Positions 49,798-60,455 of a stretch of DNA of 64,000 bases are shown here, piece after piece. This DNA is from Saxidomus purpurata (Eukaryota > Mollusca > Bivalvia > Venerida > Veneridae). The stretch covers positions 27,120,980 through 27,184,979 of the forward strand of contig JAFMSR010000007.1 of assembly GCA_022818135.1 (NCBI GenBank), read 5' to 3'. A program made the position numbers and the translations under genes. The notes beneath the pieces are model-generated. The model saw nothing but the letters and a program-made list of their open reading frames with translations. It was not told the origin of the DNA and ran no database searches. Numbering within the stretch: position 1 is the stretch's first letter; each line of letters begins with the position of its first letter.

Positions 49798-50840
49798 GTA
49801 GAATACGGTTTTGATAAAATCCACCTAGCAATACTTAAAAAAATCAAAGCGCTGTGAGCGCTGAAGGCCCGGGGGGCTATAGGTTAACTCCCCGAAAAAC
49901 AACTTTTGACCTACGTGTTTGCCCTGAACCTTACCTAAAGCGCGGGTCGAAATGTGCAGAGGGCGAAATTCAATATTTGACACAGAATGAATGATTCACA
50001 AATATATGGGTGGCAGGGAATTTGTTTTATTATAAAACGTACGTTAAATGAAAAATAATCACATAGCCAGCATTATAAATTGTTTAAACCAATAAAGATA
50101 GTTCGATCTGCGCTTTGTACAGCTTCAAGCGATATGATCTGATGATGTGGATCGAAAATTATTGTGTACCAAGGACAAGACCTTGAAACAGAAATATTAA
50201 ACCAAGCAATACCAGCAATGAAATATAAATACAGTTCTGTACAATGTGTATAACAGAGAAAACCAAAAATGATTCTGGGTTACCGGTGAAACCGTTCACT
50301 GGGCCTTGACATGCAGCGTCCTCGATAAATGGCGGGTGATTTTGATCACGTGAGTTCCTTCTCGGGAATGTATGTAAATTATATCTTTTTTTTAGAGAAA
50401 TTTATTTTTAGGTAAATATATAATTATGTAATCGTTCGTAAATAACAAAGTTGTCAATGAAATAACATCGGAAATTTGAAAATCAAACTACAAACTCTTA
50501 TATCGAGCTCCGTACGTTTCCGTAAATGTCTGTAAACATCCGTACTTTTCCATAAAAAATGTGTAATGCAGCCCGCAAGCTATATACCTTTCTGCAATCG
50601 TTTGAAGTTGTATGCACTCTTTTTATTTGTAATATGTTCTTATCATATGCGACATTCAAACAGAAGATTGATCTGGTCTGTCTTGCACTACTTTCCCAAA
50701 GCGCATGTTTACGTTTACAGTTGTTATTCGCACATAGCACAGTTAAATTGTCTGCAGCGTTTAAAATGTGGTATGCCAACTTAGGCCTAGGGGACTTTCA
50801 GTCCCCAGGCTAAAAACGAAGAGTTTTGAAACTAGATGGG
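49798..50840. other. No recognised feature
   Basis: Unique-looking sequence. The overlapping open frames at 50498-50813 on both strands shadow one another, and none has a domain. Confidence 0.45.
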
Positions 50841-51026
50841 TGTTCAGTAGAACACTTGTATCGCCCTCTTACGCTTTGTCAGAATAACCAATAATTTTGT
50901 GACAAATTCTAAGTATAAAAAGGGGTATAACTCTGTCAAATATGACCTTGACCAACACAATTTGGCAGTATCTCGACCTTTCTGTCATAAGCAATACAAT
51001 TTGAAAGTTTGATGAAGAAATCTTAA

Positions 51027-51639
<613 letters not shown>

Positions 51640-52330
51640 TTAAGAAATGGCAAAGTTATAGCCAACATTAAGTTTTCGTGATAAAATCTAAGTACAAAAA
51701 GGGACATAACTCTGTCAAATATGACACTGACCTACAAATTAAGGCAGCATTACAATCCTTTTGACATAAGCAATACAATTTGAAAGTTTGATAAAGAAAT
51801 CTTAAGAAATGGCAAAGTTATAACAAAAAATCTAAGTATACAAAGGGGTATAATATAATATATAAAATATTATCTTGACCTACAAAATTTGGCGGCATTA
51901 CGACCCTTATTTCATAAGCATTGCAATTTGAAAGTTAGATGAAGAAATCTTAATAAATAGCAAAGTTATAGTCAACGTTAAGTTTTCGTGACAAAATCTT
52001 AGTACAAAAAGGGGCATACCTCTGTCAAATATGATCTTGACCTACAAAATTTGGCGGCATTACGACCCTTATTTCATAAGCATTGCAATTTGAAAGTTAG
52101 ATGAAGAAATCTTAAGAAATAGCAAAGTTATAGTCAACGTTAAGTTTTCGTGACAGAATCTTAGTACAAAAAGGGGCATCATTACCCCTTTGTCATAAGC
52201 AATACAAATGTAAAGATTGATGAAGAAATCTTAAGAAATGGCAAAGTTATATCCAACGTTAAGTTTGTGTGACGGACGGACGGACAAAGCGATCCTTATG
52301 TATCGCCTTATCTCCGAAAGGGCGACACAA

Positions 52331-53371
52331 AAACTTGCTCGGCGCAGTTACTCTACATTATCTTCCCGTGATCAAAAATAGGAAGAATGTATGCTTCATT
52401 AAACATCTGTTTCATTTCTTGTGTAAGCTATTTGGATATTCGCCGCAATAGTGTACATGTAAAAGTTCTTGACAGTGTTAAAAATGTTAATCTATGTAAA
52501 CATCAAAGTTATAGGACAACCATTTATAGTCAGGGTAAAAGATGGGAGACCGTTTTACGTGAAAAGGAAAGACTACAATCATGCACGTGGTTTTATTAGG
52601 ATTTAATGCCATATTGTTTATAGAGCACCAAGTACTAAATTTATGAAACCATTCACGAAAGACTGAAAACGCAAGAGTATTTTATTGACCTTTCATATTA
52701 GGCATTATCCAGTTAAAAAGTGCCTTACAGAGTACCAGCGGTTTAAAATATACTGCAGTACCGTAAACCTTTCAATACTCTAGAGTATTTTAATGTAGAG
52801 TTGTTAATGGGTGGATGCGATTTATTACAGAAAGCCTCTATATTGATTGATTGTGTTTAAATGAGGCATTTTTCGCCATAGGTTCATCTTTGAATTGTAT
52901 TTATTTATCATTTTAGGCTCATTGAACACATAATCTATGTTTCGAGTACATAATCTGCTAGATATAGGGAATGCCCCTTTAAAATTGACATTAAGTTGAC
53001 ATTCAACCTCTAATAATTTGCTGATTGCATACACTGTGCCATTTTATCCAATGAATTACATTTGCTATGAACTTTCTATATCAAGTTAGTGGTATATGTG
53101 GAGCATTGTCAGTTACTAATTTGAACGGCATCTTTGGTTTGTTTTTAAAGTCCTATTAGCACTTTCGGTACACTTAAATACAAATATAGATAATGAATTT
53201 ACAAGAAGAATAATGAATAAAATTATATTCTATGTACTGTAAAATAGTTTTGACGTACATATTTGATTCATATCTTTGCCGTTTCTTCACAAAAAGGCTT
53301 TCTTATTTCTTGCAAAATCGTTGAAGATAATACTGCGCTTTGTTTATAGCATACATGTATGTACTTTCGAT
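52331..53371. other. No exon identified upstream of the MACPF gene
   Basis: The missing 5' exon(s) of the MACPF gene should lie here or further upstream, but no ATG-to-donor segment in a fitting phase was found. AT-rich, no visible repeats. Confidence 0.4.
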
Positions 53372-53902
53372 TTAAAGTGACATTATGCGCATCTTACTGC
53401 ACATAGTGTATTTTTGGTGACAGTTTTGTAAAAACATTTTTTGGTTGCTGTGCATTGAAATGTGTTAAACTTATGATAACGCCGCATTAGTATTTGAAGT
53501 TGGTGCTTTAGAAATTAAAATATTGGACTAATAAAATAAAAATTTCTTTCTTGGCAGTGATCTCCCTTGTATTATTATTGTTGTTGCCGGTAGAGATTTC
53601 GGCAGTGGAAGGGAAGCAACTCCTGCATGCAGTTGTTTTTTCTTAAATTGACTCTCCCAGTCAAAATAGGAAAAGTAATATTTGGAAAGTAATTATTTCG
53701 TACTGCGTGCAGTTGTTTATTTCTTAAATTGACTCTCCCAGTCAAAATAGGAAAAATAATATTTGGAAAGTTATTATTTTGTACTGGTAGCAGGAAGAGT
53801 TTGTTGTATTGGGTTAAAAGCTATAATTTCCTCTACCCTTTTTACACACACCTATTTCAGCTGGATTTTTACTTGAAAAAAATGTGCATGATTCCACTTT
53901 AA
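53372..53902. mobile_element. MITE, copy B (upstream of the MACPF gene)
   Basis: This is the same family as 16121-16542, with the left end intact and the right end slightly worn (ATGTGCATGATTCCACTTTAA). It carries an internal duplication of about 90 bp, with CTTAAATTGACTCTCCCAGT occurring at 53643 and 53726. It ends about 130 bp before the first visible exon of the MACPF gene, so it may lie in the promoter or in an upstream intron. Confidence 0.8.
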
Positions 53903-54029
53903 ACAGCTAGGAATGTTTTTCGAACAAATAACGGTCAATTTCGGCGGTAAGATATCTTGCTTGGTAATTTAAGAGCTACAAGTAAGTTTACATCCAAATT
54001 GCTACAGGGACTTTAAATTCTATATTTAG

Positions 54030-54169
54030 CATCGAACTTCTGAGACGAGGCGTTTATTCAGAAACACACGGAGACGGAAATGTCACATAGGCTTTGTCAT
54101 CCTGGCGATCAGCGTGCTCGTGCTAATCGGGTTCGTAGGTTACCTCTACCTCGAGGTCAACCGCCTCAA
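54030..54169 (+). CDS. MACPF/VMO-I gene, transmembrane exon (5' partial)
   Basis: This is an internal coding exon lying between a plausible acceptor (tatatttag, ending 54029) and a GTAAGT donor (54170). The open frame has no Met. It encodes a basic stretch (RNTRRRK) followed by about 21 hydrophobic residues (GFVILAISVLVLIGFVGYLY), then a charged LEVNRL. Basic residues before a single hydrophobic span suggest a type II signal anchor, with the N terminus in the cytosol and the rest outside. The exon ends in phase 2, and the next exon supplies exactly one base to complete an Asn codon. An upstream exon with the start codon must exist but was not found. In an alternative frame an ATG at 54080 opens a proline- and arginine-rich peptide, which does not fit the next exon. 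Confidence 0.72.
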
Positions 54170-54427
54170 GTAAGTACATGGTTTTATCAGATAGTCTGGA
54201 AACATGTCTCCCTTGCATTTTAATAACGGCTTCAGTTCATAAGTGTGAAAAAGAAAACTGACCAAAAAAACAAAAGCGGTCTTTTTTGTGTAATAGACAG
54301 CATTTATTCACGAAAGCAGGTATCGTAAGAAGTTTTCTCCCTTCTGATCTTTATTCGGGGATGGACTTTACACAGATTTAAATATAGTTATAACACTTTC
54401 ATATGTATTAACTTTGTTGTTCTACAG

Positions 54428-54531
54428 TGAAAAGAATGCTGAAGACAATCCCTCTGCTGCACGACTTGGTGTAGACGACGATAGCTCCCTTCAGCAGATG
54501 TCAGCCTATCAAAAGTTTTTCCACAATATTG
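54428..54531 (+). CDS. MACPF/VMO-I gene, linker exon
   Basis: The acceptor is tgttctacag and the donor is GTGAGG at 54532. The exon is 104 nt long, enters in phase 2 and leaves in phase 1, and stays open in the frame set by the transmembrane exon. It encodes an acidic, Ser- and Gln-containing segment (NPSAARLGVDDDSSLQQMSA) that resembles an extracellular stalk between the membrane anchor and the pore-forming domain. No domain is recognised. The intron that follows (54532-55945) contains a large foldback transposon. Confidence 0.75.
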
Positions 54532-54943
54532 GTGAGGCGCCATAAGATCTACTTACCGTAAAACCTGTATTAAGTTGTAAGCCGGGGGATGCATTTAAGC
54601 ATGCGGGTGCTTTCTACTGGTGTATTCTATAAAACAAACGACCAGTCAGTTACAATTCAACGTTTTTGTGTCGTTCAAGGCATATAGGTGACAAACAGAA
54701 GTGACCACGAACAAAGGTTCAACTGTATTTAGACTGAACTTGAAAATTCTCGAACTAAAATTTGACATTGTTTTTTTTTTTATTGATCATTAATGAATGT
54801 ATGTCTTGGCAAATGTTGTTGTTGAAGTCAACATTTCCTCGCGGGAATACATAGTTGTTTTCTGTAGCCGCCTATCTGTGTGTCGGTCGTCCGGCCATCT
54901 TCTTTACCATTGTCCAATTTTCTTTTTAATACTATTTGTTTTC

Positions 54944-55916
54944 ATTTCCGTGAAGTTAGCTCAGCAAACAACATACGACATGCGACATTCAAAGTTTGAA
55001 TGTCGTGCCAGCACGACATCCGACATTCAACATTTAAACTTTGAATGTCGTGCCAGCACGACATACGATATTCGACATTCAAAATCTGAATGTCGTGCCA
55101 GCGCGACATACGACATTCGACATTCAAAATCTACAAAACTGCTTAAGTTTGAATGTTGTGCTAGCGCGACATACGACATTCGACATTCATAATCTACAGA
55201 ACTGCTTATGCTTGAATGTCATGCAAGCACGACATATGACATTCAACATTCAAAATCTACAAAACTGCTTTAGTTTGAATATCGTGCCAGCACAACATAC
55301 GTGACATTCGACATTAAGAATTTGAATGTCGTGCCAGCGCGACATACGACATTCAACATTCAAAATTTGAATGTCGTGCCAGCACTACAAATGACATTCG
55401 ACATTCAGAATTTGAATGTCGTGCCAGCGCGACATACCATGTTCGACATACGACATTCGACATTCAGAAGTTAAATGTAGTGCCAGCGCGACATACGACA
55501 TTCGACATTTAAATTTTAAATATCGAATGTCGTATGTCGCGCTAGCACGACATTCGAACTTAAGCAGTTTTGTAGATTTCGAATGTCGTATGTCGTGCTG
55601 GTACGACATTCAAACTTTAGCAGTTTTGTAGATTTTGAAATCCGAATGTCATATGTCGCGCTGGCACTTAAATGTCGAATGTCTGGCACGACATTCAAAG
55701 TTTGAATGTCGAATGTCGTATCTTGTGCTGGAACGACATTCAAACTTTGAATGTCGTATGTCGTGCTGGCACGACATTCAACATTTAAATGTCGAATGTC
55801 GTATGTCGCGCTGGCACGACATTCAAACTTTGAATGTCGTATGTCGTGCTGGCACGACATTCAAACTTTGAAAGTCGAATGTCGTATGTCGTTTGTTGAG
55901 CTAACTTCACGGAAAT
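54944..55916. mobile_element. Foldback element with TIRs and 9-bp target duplication (intronic)
   Basis: The ends are perfect inverted repeats (ATTTCCGTGAAGTTAGC and its complement GCTAACTTCACGGAAAT). They are flanked by the direct repeat TTTGTTTTC at 54935-54943 and 55917-55925. The interior is built of many short units, each itself a palindrome around gtcgtgCCAGCACGAC and cgacattcaaaNtttgaatgtcg. The left half reads mostly GACATTC and the right half mostly GAATGTC, so the whole element can fold into one long stem. A 9-bp target duplication is typical of Mutator-like elements. No transposase is encoded. Short ORFs across it are artefacts of the repeats. It lies in the intron before the MACPF exon. 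Confidence 0.85.
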
Positions 55917-55945
55917 TTTGTTTTCAATATTCATTTCATTTTCAG

Positions 55946-56962
55946 GCATCAGGCAAGATACCTTGATTCAGGATTGCACGGAAAATCAATTGAAACACTC
56001 TTTCCCAAACATCGACTATGCTTTCCTTGGCTACAATGTGTATCGAGGTTATCCGCTTGCAGAGTCCCACGACCCTGGTTTTACGTTTCCTATTTTTAGA
56101 GCCGATTATTCACAGAAAAGACAGACAGCAGATTGTCGGTTTAGCGTTCCAAACGGCGTACTAGTTATTCCTGACGTGTCATGTGTGACGTCATTTTCTT
56201 CGACAACCATCGAAACGGAGCAAGACCTTGCAAAGTCTTTGTCAGTAACGGCGGAATTAAGTGGCGGTGGATATGGCGCATCTTTTTCGGCAAGTTTCGG
56301 GTACAAACAAGCGACGAGCTCAATAAAGAAAGAAAATTCTGTTTTTGTAATATCTTCTGCTCATTGTGACTACTACTTTTCCAAAATTCGTAAAGAGCTT
56401 GCGCCGACCTTTGACGAAGCGTTTCTAATATGGCTTAGTAAACTTGACAATTCAGATTCTAATGTAACATATTTCGAATTTATGGACATGTTTGGAACGC
56501 ATTTTGTCACCGGGGCTACGTTTGGTGCGAGATTTACGTACGAACACAAAATGACGTCATCTTATTTTAAATCAACTAAAACCACACAATACAGTGCATC
56601 TGTGCGGGCAAGTTACTCCGGCGCATTTAGTATCGGGGGTGGGTTTAGTATGGACAGCGAACAACGGGAGGCTGCAAGCGATTTTTCAAAAAATGTACAA
56701 ACCCGAACGGTAACCGTTGGTGCAGCACCGCCGTCTAATGGAGACGCAATGACCTGGGCCTCAACAGTAAAGAATGACCCCGTTCCTACCAAATACACCC
56801 TCGAACCAATTGAAAATCTGTTTGTACCTGAATATGTCAATGATCTTGGAATCGATTATGAAGCGATCCGCTTGAACTTAATAAAGTATAAGGAAGACTA
56901 CAAAACCTTTCGAAAAGATGCCAGCCATGATATAGGAGGCTCCCAAGGCAGTAGCGAACTAG
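55946..56962 (+). CDS. MACPF (perforin-like) domain exon
   Basis: This one 1,017-nt exon is open for about 339 codons and holds the whole MACPF domain. The family signature Y-x6-[FY]-G-T-H-[FY] is present exactly, as YFEFMDMFGTHF at 56470-56505. Before it lies a Gly-rich segment (ELSGGGYGASFSASF, about 56252-56296). After it lies a second Gly-rich segment (SGAFSIGGGFSMDSEQ, about 56620-56667), then a W-containing region and the usual PIENLFVPEYV-type end. Four cysteines are visible. MACPF proteins insert beta-hairpins into membranes as oligomeric pores in immunity, development or venom; which role applies here cannot be read from sequence. The acceptor cattttcag and donor GTAAGT (56963) are strong. 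The exon enters and leaves in phase 1. No frameshift or stop is present. Confidence 0.95.
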
Positions 56963-57266
56963 GTAAGTAAAGTCAAACCTATATCGAGCCAAGAGTAAAT
57001 ACTACACTCCTAATAAAACGATCTTGAACACTGCACTTCTCAAATTCTTTTAGAAATTTAGTAAAGATACAACAGAAGGCTACGGCGTAATACAGCGTTG
57101 CAACGAAGCTAAACCAGATAGACTTGGAAAGCGATATTATTGTCAATGATATATGAATAACCGTGTTGACATCGAGTTGCCTGAATTTCTCTCACACTAT
57201 GAAAAGCTTTAGGCTCTATTGCGACAGAGAACAGCTTATTCCTCTAAAACATAAATCTATATTGTA

Positions 57267-57363
57267 CAGTAAACTTCGTATATAACGAACCCTTGCGACC
57301 ATTATATATCCGTTATATCCGGAATTTCGCTATATCCAGAGTCGTTATACACGGAATTTATTG
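57267..57363. mobile_element. Small TA-flanked MITE in an intron of the MACPF gene
   Basis: It starts TA+CAGTAAACTTCGTATATAACG and ends with a worn CGTTATACACGGAATTTATTG before TA. It contains CCGTTATATCCGGAATTTCGC. It has the same ends as 59748-59933. The CAG start and TA duplication suggest a pogo/Tigger-like family. Confidence 0.7.
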
Positions 57364-57395
57364 TATCTTATATTCGCACAACTTTGTCTTCATAG

Positions 57396-57511
57396 AATTA
57401 TGGTACTATAACAAGAAGACGTTGGCAGTCTCGAATGGGGGCTATAAGGGAGACTGGGGAAAGGCTGAGTTCTGTCCAAGAGGACATTTCGCAATCGGAT
57501 ATAACCTGAAG
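57396..57511 (+). CDS. MACPF/VMO-I gene, VMO-I repeat 1 start
   Basis: The acceptor is gtcttcatag and the donor GTATTA is at 57512. The 116-nt exon enters in phase 1 and exits in phase 0, in register with the MACPF exon. It encodes WGKAEFCPRGHFAIGYNLK, which matches the VMO-I (vitelline membrane outer layer protein I) repeat pattern of W-G-x-W/F-x-x-x-x-C-P-x-G-x-x-A-x-G-F-x-L. VMO-I domains form a three-repeat beta-prism. A short TA-flanked MITE lies in the intron just upstream. Confidence 0.82.
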
Positions 57512-57696
57512 GTATTAAGTACATTTCGTTGCTTCAGTTCAGTTCTGGTATGGGTTTCAAAACAAATGTGAAATAATTTTACGTTTTATAGTTTTTGTAA
57601 ACTTTTTTCAATTATTCTTTACATTTGTCGAAACATATCATTATTTTCACATTTCCTACAACAGTGTATCCTAAGAAATTTCTCCTATTTTTTAAT

Positions 57697-57755
57697 CGCC
57701 ACTGTGACAGAAGCGCCACTGTGACAGAAGCCCGGGACCAGAAGCCCGGGACCGT
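57697..57755. repeat. Two small tandem duplications in an intron
   Basis: CGCCACTGTGACAGAAG occurs twice, followed by CAGAAGCCCGGGAC twice. Confidence 0.8.
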
Positions 57756-57856
57756 GTCTCTTTAGTTAACACAGTGCCATAAACCTTTTTAAAAAAGATC
57801 AAACTGTCAACGGGAAATATTTAGAAAGTAATATAAACTGTCGTTCTTTTTGTCAG

Positions 57857-58057
57857 ACCGAACCTGATCTAGGACCTGATGGTGATGATACAGGCTTAAA
57901 TGCGATTAAGCTGATCTGTGCGGATGAATATGGCAACGTAAGCAAAGACTTCATCACATCTAAGGAGGGAATATGGGGTAGCTATGAAACATACGATGCC
58001 ATGTGTCCAAAAGCTGGTACCACCGTTTATTTCCTTACAAAGTTTTCTCTACAAATG
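57857..58057 (+). CDS. MACPF/VMO-I gene, VMO-I repeats 1-2
   Basis: The acceptor is ctttttgtcag and the donor GTAAGC starts at 58058. The exon is 201 nt, phase 0 to phase 0. It completes VMO-I repeat 1 with the typical DGDDTGLNAIKLIC segment. It then opens repeat 2 (IWGSYETYDAMCPKAG, then a strand ending KFSLQM). The G-x-D-D-T-x-x-N-x-I-x-x-x-C pattern is the clearest reason for the VMO-I call. The split of each repeat across two exons follows that seen for repeat 1. Confidence 0.83.
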
Positions 58058-58436
58058 GTAAGCAATATAGATTATATTTGGATGGCAGCATTTTTTCACC
58101 TTGATGCATATGGCATGTATATACCTTTCGTCCACGGATAAAAAGATTTAATACGGGCTAATGTTTTGATTTAAAAAATGCGTTGGCCTATGACTCCATT
58201 CTCACAGTTTCTCACTTCATAAATACGGAGTATATGTATTTCTGGAACTCCTTTTGGTTTTGACAGAAGTTACTTTAAACATTTCGGTTGGATGTCCTCT
58301 GACATTACATATTTGCACCCTGGTCTCGATTGTCGTAGATCTAGCGGACGCTCAACATATTAAATGAAAATAGAATGTTACTGCGGTCGGTAGGTGTGCA
58401 AAATCGTTTCTAAGCCAAATCGATTTGTCTGTACAG

Positions 58437-58492
58437 TGTCGCATCGGACAACAGGCGGGAGCCTTGGACATGATCTGACTGGCGCAACGAAG
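58437..58492 (+). pseudogene. Frame-breaking 56-nt exon in VMO-I repeat 2
   Basis: This segment lies between a good acceptor (ttgtctgtacag) and a good donor (GTAATA at 58493). It is placed where the GDDT-type loop of VMO-I repeat 2 is expected. Its length is not a multiple of three, although both neighbouring exons are phase 0 at this junction. Read in the incoming frame it reaches a TGA after 13 codons. One other frame is open throughout and joins the last exon correctly. Either one base is missing here (a real lesion, an allele or an assembly error), the exon is skipped in the productive mRNA, or an unseen splice site is used. The call as an exon is itself uncertain. Confidence 0.5.
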
Positions 58493-58670
58493 GTAATAGA
58501 AAATATACGCACAGTAGATCATCTGTTATCATATCATTATTTTAGCTGTTACTATTACCATTATTGACAATTAACTTATGATATTGTCATTATTTAATAG
58601 CGACTTGTTCGTTTTCCTTAGTCACTGCTTTAATTTTTTTCAAATTTGTGTATTTTTGTGTATTTGACAG

Positions 58671-58919
58671 CATGACTGGAACAGCATCGCTGCAGCCTTT
58701 GTTAAATTCAAATGCCAAGACATCAATCAAACTAGGAACGAAATTCCGCTAGAAATACCACCAGGACATGGCCAACCGTGGGGAAGGGAGTGGCACGAGA
58801 GCGAACGTTGTCCTGTGGGGACTGCCATCTGTGGTATAAAAACGAAAGTACAAAAACCGCAAGGCAAGGGAGACGACACTGCATTGAATAATGTGAGGTT
58901 CTATTGCTGTGGTCGTTAG
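58671..58919 (+). CDS. MACPF/VMO-I gene, terminal exon (VMO-I repeats 2-3)
   Basis: The acceptor is tgtatttgacag (ending 58670). The frame is open for 82 codons to the stop TAG at 58917-58919. It begins with HDWNSIAAAFVKFKC, the closing strand of repeat 2. It then carries a full repeat 3 with WHESERCPVGTAICGIKTKV and GKGDDTALNNVRFYCC, the best VMO-I match in the gene. The protein ends three residues after the CC pair, so VMO-I is C-terminal. A C-terminal beta-prism on a MACPF protein is known from the Photorhabdus protein Plu-MACPF. A role in target or glycan binding is inference. Confidence 0.85.
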   Translation, partial: HDWNSIAAAFVKFKCQDINQTRNEIPLEIPPGHGQPWGREWHESERCPVGTAICGIKTKVQKPQGKGDDTALNNVRFYCCGR

Positions 58920-58960
58920 TAGTTTGGATTATGCAGCACCTACATGTACTTGCTGTCGGA

Positions 58961-58966
58961 AATAAA
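58961..58966 (+). terminator. Polyadenylation signal of the MACPF/VMO-I gene
   Basis: AATAAA lies 42 bp after the stop codon and runs into an A-rich stretch. It is the first consensus hexamer downstream and fits the 3' end of the gene. Confidence 0.7.
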
Positions 58967-59747
58967 AAAAAGATGTAAATTAAACTTCAAAACTTCATTT
59001 ATTTGACACTAATCTTAAATGTTTTGATTGGTCAATTTTGAAACTGAACTGTTTTTAGACAATCGAATACAATAAGAGCATTTATACATGGACTGATCTG
59101 GAACTATTTTGAGTTCTGTTAAACGAAGAAAAAGAAATAGTTTTAGCCCGTTCGGCGGAAACACATTATCACGAAATCGCTTACTAAGCACATTTGTACT
59201 TGTTACCAAATGTTAGTAACCCAGAACAATTTATCGAACGTTTTTCTTTACCGCAACAGTGTTTTTCAACGATTAAGAGTAATTTTCAAAGAAAAAAAGT
59301 ACGTAACCTTCGAAAAGAAGAACGAAAATGAAATAAAAGGTCAAAATGGCTTTTATTAAACAAACCGACATCACGTACGACCATCAGCTTCATTTGTGAG
59401 CAACGACCACCAAACTTTATGATATAAGTTGAAAAATTTGTTAGCAAAAAAATACAAAACTGCTATTAAATTATCTTTTTGTGTACAGTTGACCTTGTGT
59501 AAATGGCCACTTGTGTAAAACAACCATCTGTTTTAAGCAGCTGAACTTTATTGGCTGATGTATTACAAGTGTATGTTGTTTTTGTTATGTTAGATATACC
59601 AGTGTTACGCAGCCACGTGTGTAGGACCACCTAATGTGAAAATGGTCAAAATATGAAACAATTTTTACATAGCTATAGGGTAAAATTATTTCATATTTGT
59701 GACCTTTCTAACATAATATTACTTATTTATTTACTAAATTTAAGTTA

Positions 59748-59933
59748 CAGTAAACTCCGTATATAACAACTCCGGATATAGCGAAATTCCGGATATAACG
59801 AAAAGATTTTCTGGACCTAATGTTTTTTTCCTTCTTTATCTAATGTGAAAATGCAATATGGATATAAGAAACACCGGATATAAAGAACTAATTGAAATGG
59901 TCCCGATGGGTTCGTTATATACGAAGTTTTCTG
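59748..59933. mobile_element. TA-flanked MITE, pogo/Tigger-like
   Basis: CAGTAAACTCCGTATATAAC at the left and GTTATATACGAAGTTTTCTG at the right are inverted ends bounded by TA (59746-59747 and 59934-59935). The 186-bp interior repeats GGATATAACGAAA-like lines. No coding capacity. Confidence 0.85.
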
Positions 59934-59949
59934 TATTGCGAAACAAGTT

Positions 59950-60116
59950 CTTACAACTTACATTAATTGCACTCGAGCCTCCCTTTTGGGCCTTAAACAG
60001 AGGGAATTATCTGTATCTTAGGACACTACCACTACTTGAGCACTGGTGGCGATCGAACCCGGGACCTTCCGATCCTAAGACCAACGCTCTACCACTGCAT
60101 GAAGGAGTCTCCACAT
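59950..60116 (-). mobile_element. tRNA-derived SINE fragment, minus strand
   Basis: On the minus strand from 60116: TGCAGTGGTAGAGCGTTGG (A box), GGTCTTAGGATC (anticodon arm) and CCCGGGTTCGATCGCC (B box). A short body toward 59950 follows with CACTACCACTACTTGAGCAC on the plus strand. It lies directly beside the MITE at 59748. Confidence 0.65.
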
Positions 60117-60316
60117 TTAGGAGTCAAACACTCGTTTTATGGTCATTTGTGATACATCCACTGGCTGAATGTTGAAGTGTATAAATGGCTAATTTGCACA
60201 CAATTTTTGTATTTTGCAATGAATAGGCAAAAAAGATAATTATTTAATAAGCGACCGACAAATATATATACATGTAAATAGTGGCACGGTCGCGTTTATT
60301 ATCACTAAATATTCGT

Positions 60317-60322
60317 TATAAA
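60317..60322 (+). promoter_or_regulatory. Possible TATA box
   Basis: TATAAA lies 51 bp before the ATG of the signal-peptide-like exon at 60374. The spacing suits a core promoter with a short leader. In AT-rich DNA the hexamer alone is weak evidence. Confidence 0.3.
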
Positions 60323-60373
60323 TGTACTCCTTGTATCAAAGAGTCTTTACCTATCATCTTATAACTCGATCCA

Positions 60374-60455
60374 ATGGCTTCAAGAATTAAGATCATTTTG
60401 TTCGTACAAATATGTTGCACTTGTACTCATGCACGGAACTATGTTCTTGCAATAG
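60374..60455 (+). CDS. Possible first exon encoding a signal peptide
   Basis: An ATG with G at +4 opens 27 codons that run straight into a GTGAGT splice donor at 60456 (phase 1). The peptide has classical signal-peptide layout: MASRIK (basic), IILFVQICCTC (hydrophobic), THA as a possible cleavage site, then RNYVLAI. A TATAAA lies just upstream. No convincing second exon was found before the window ends. One acceptor at 60842 would extend the frame only about 23 codons to a stop. It may be the start of a secreted-protein gene continuing beyond the window, or chance. Confidence 0.32.

Noticed and set aside
53913..53946. ATG-containing segment with a GTAAGA donor as the first exon of the MACPF gene
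   Set aside because: It ends in phase 1, while the transmembrane exon needs phase 0; joining them gives a stop within a few codons.
54797..55966. Overlapping open frames with repeated YDIRHS / ECRASATYD / ECRMSCWHDIQ motifs on both strands
   Set aside because: All arise from the palindromic units of the foldback element; they overlap each other in several frames and both strands.
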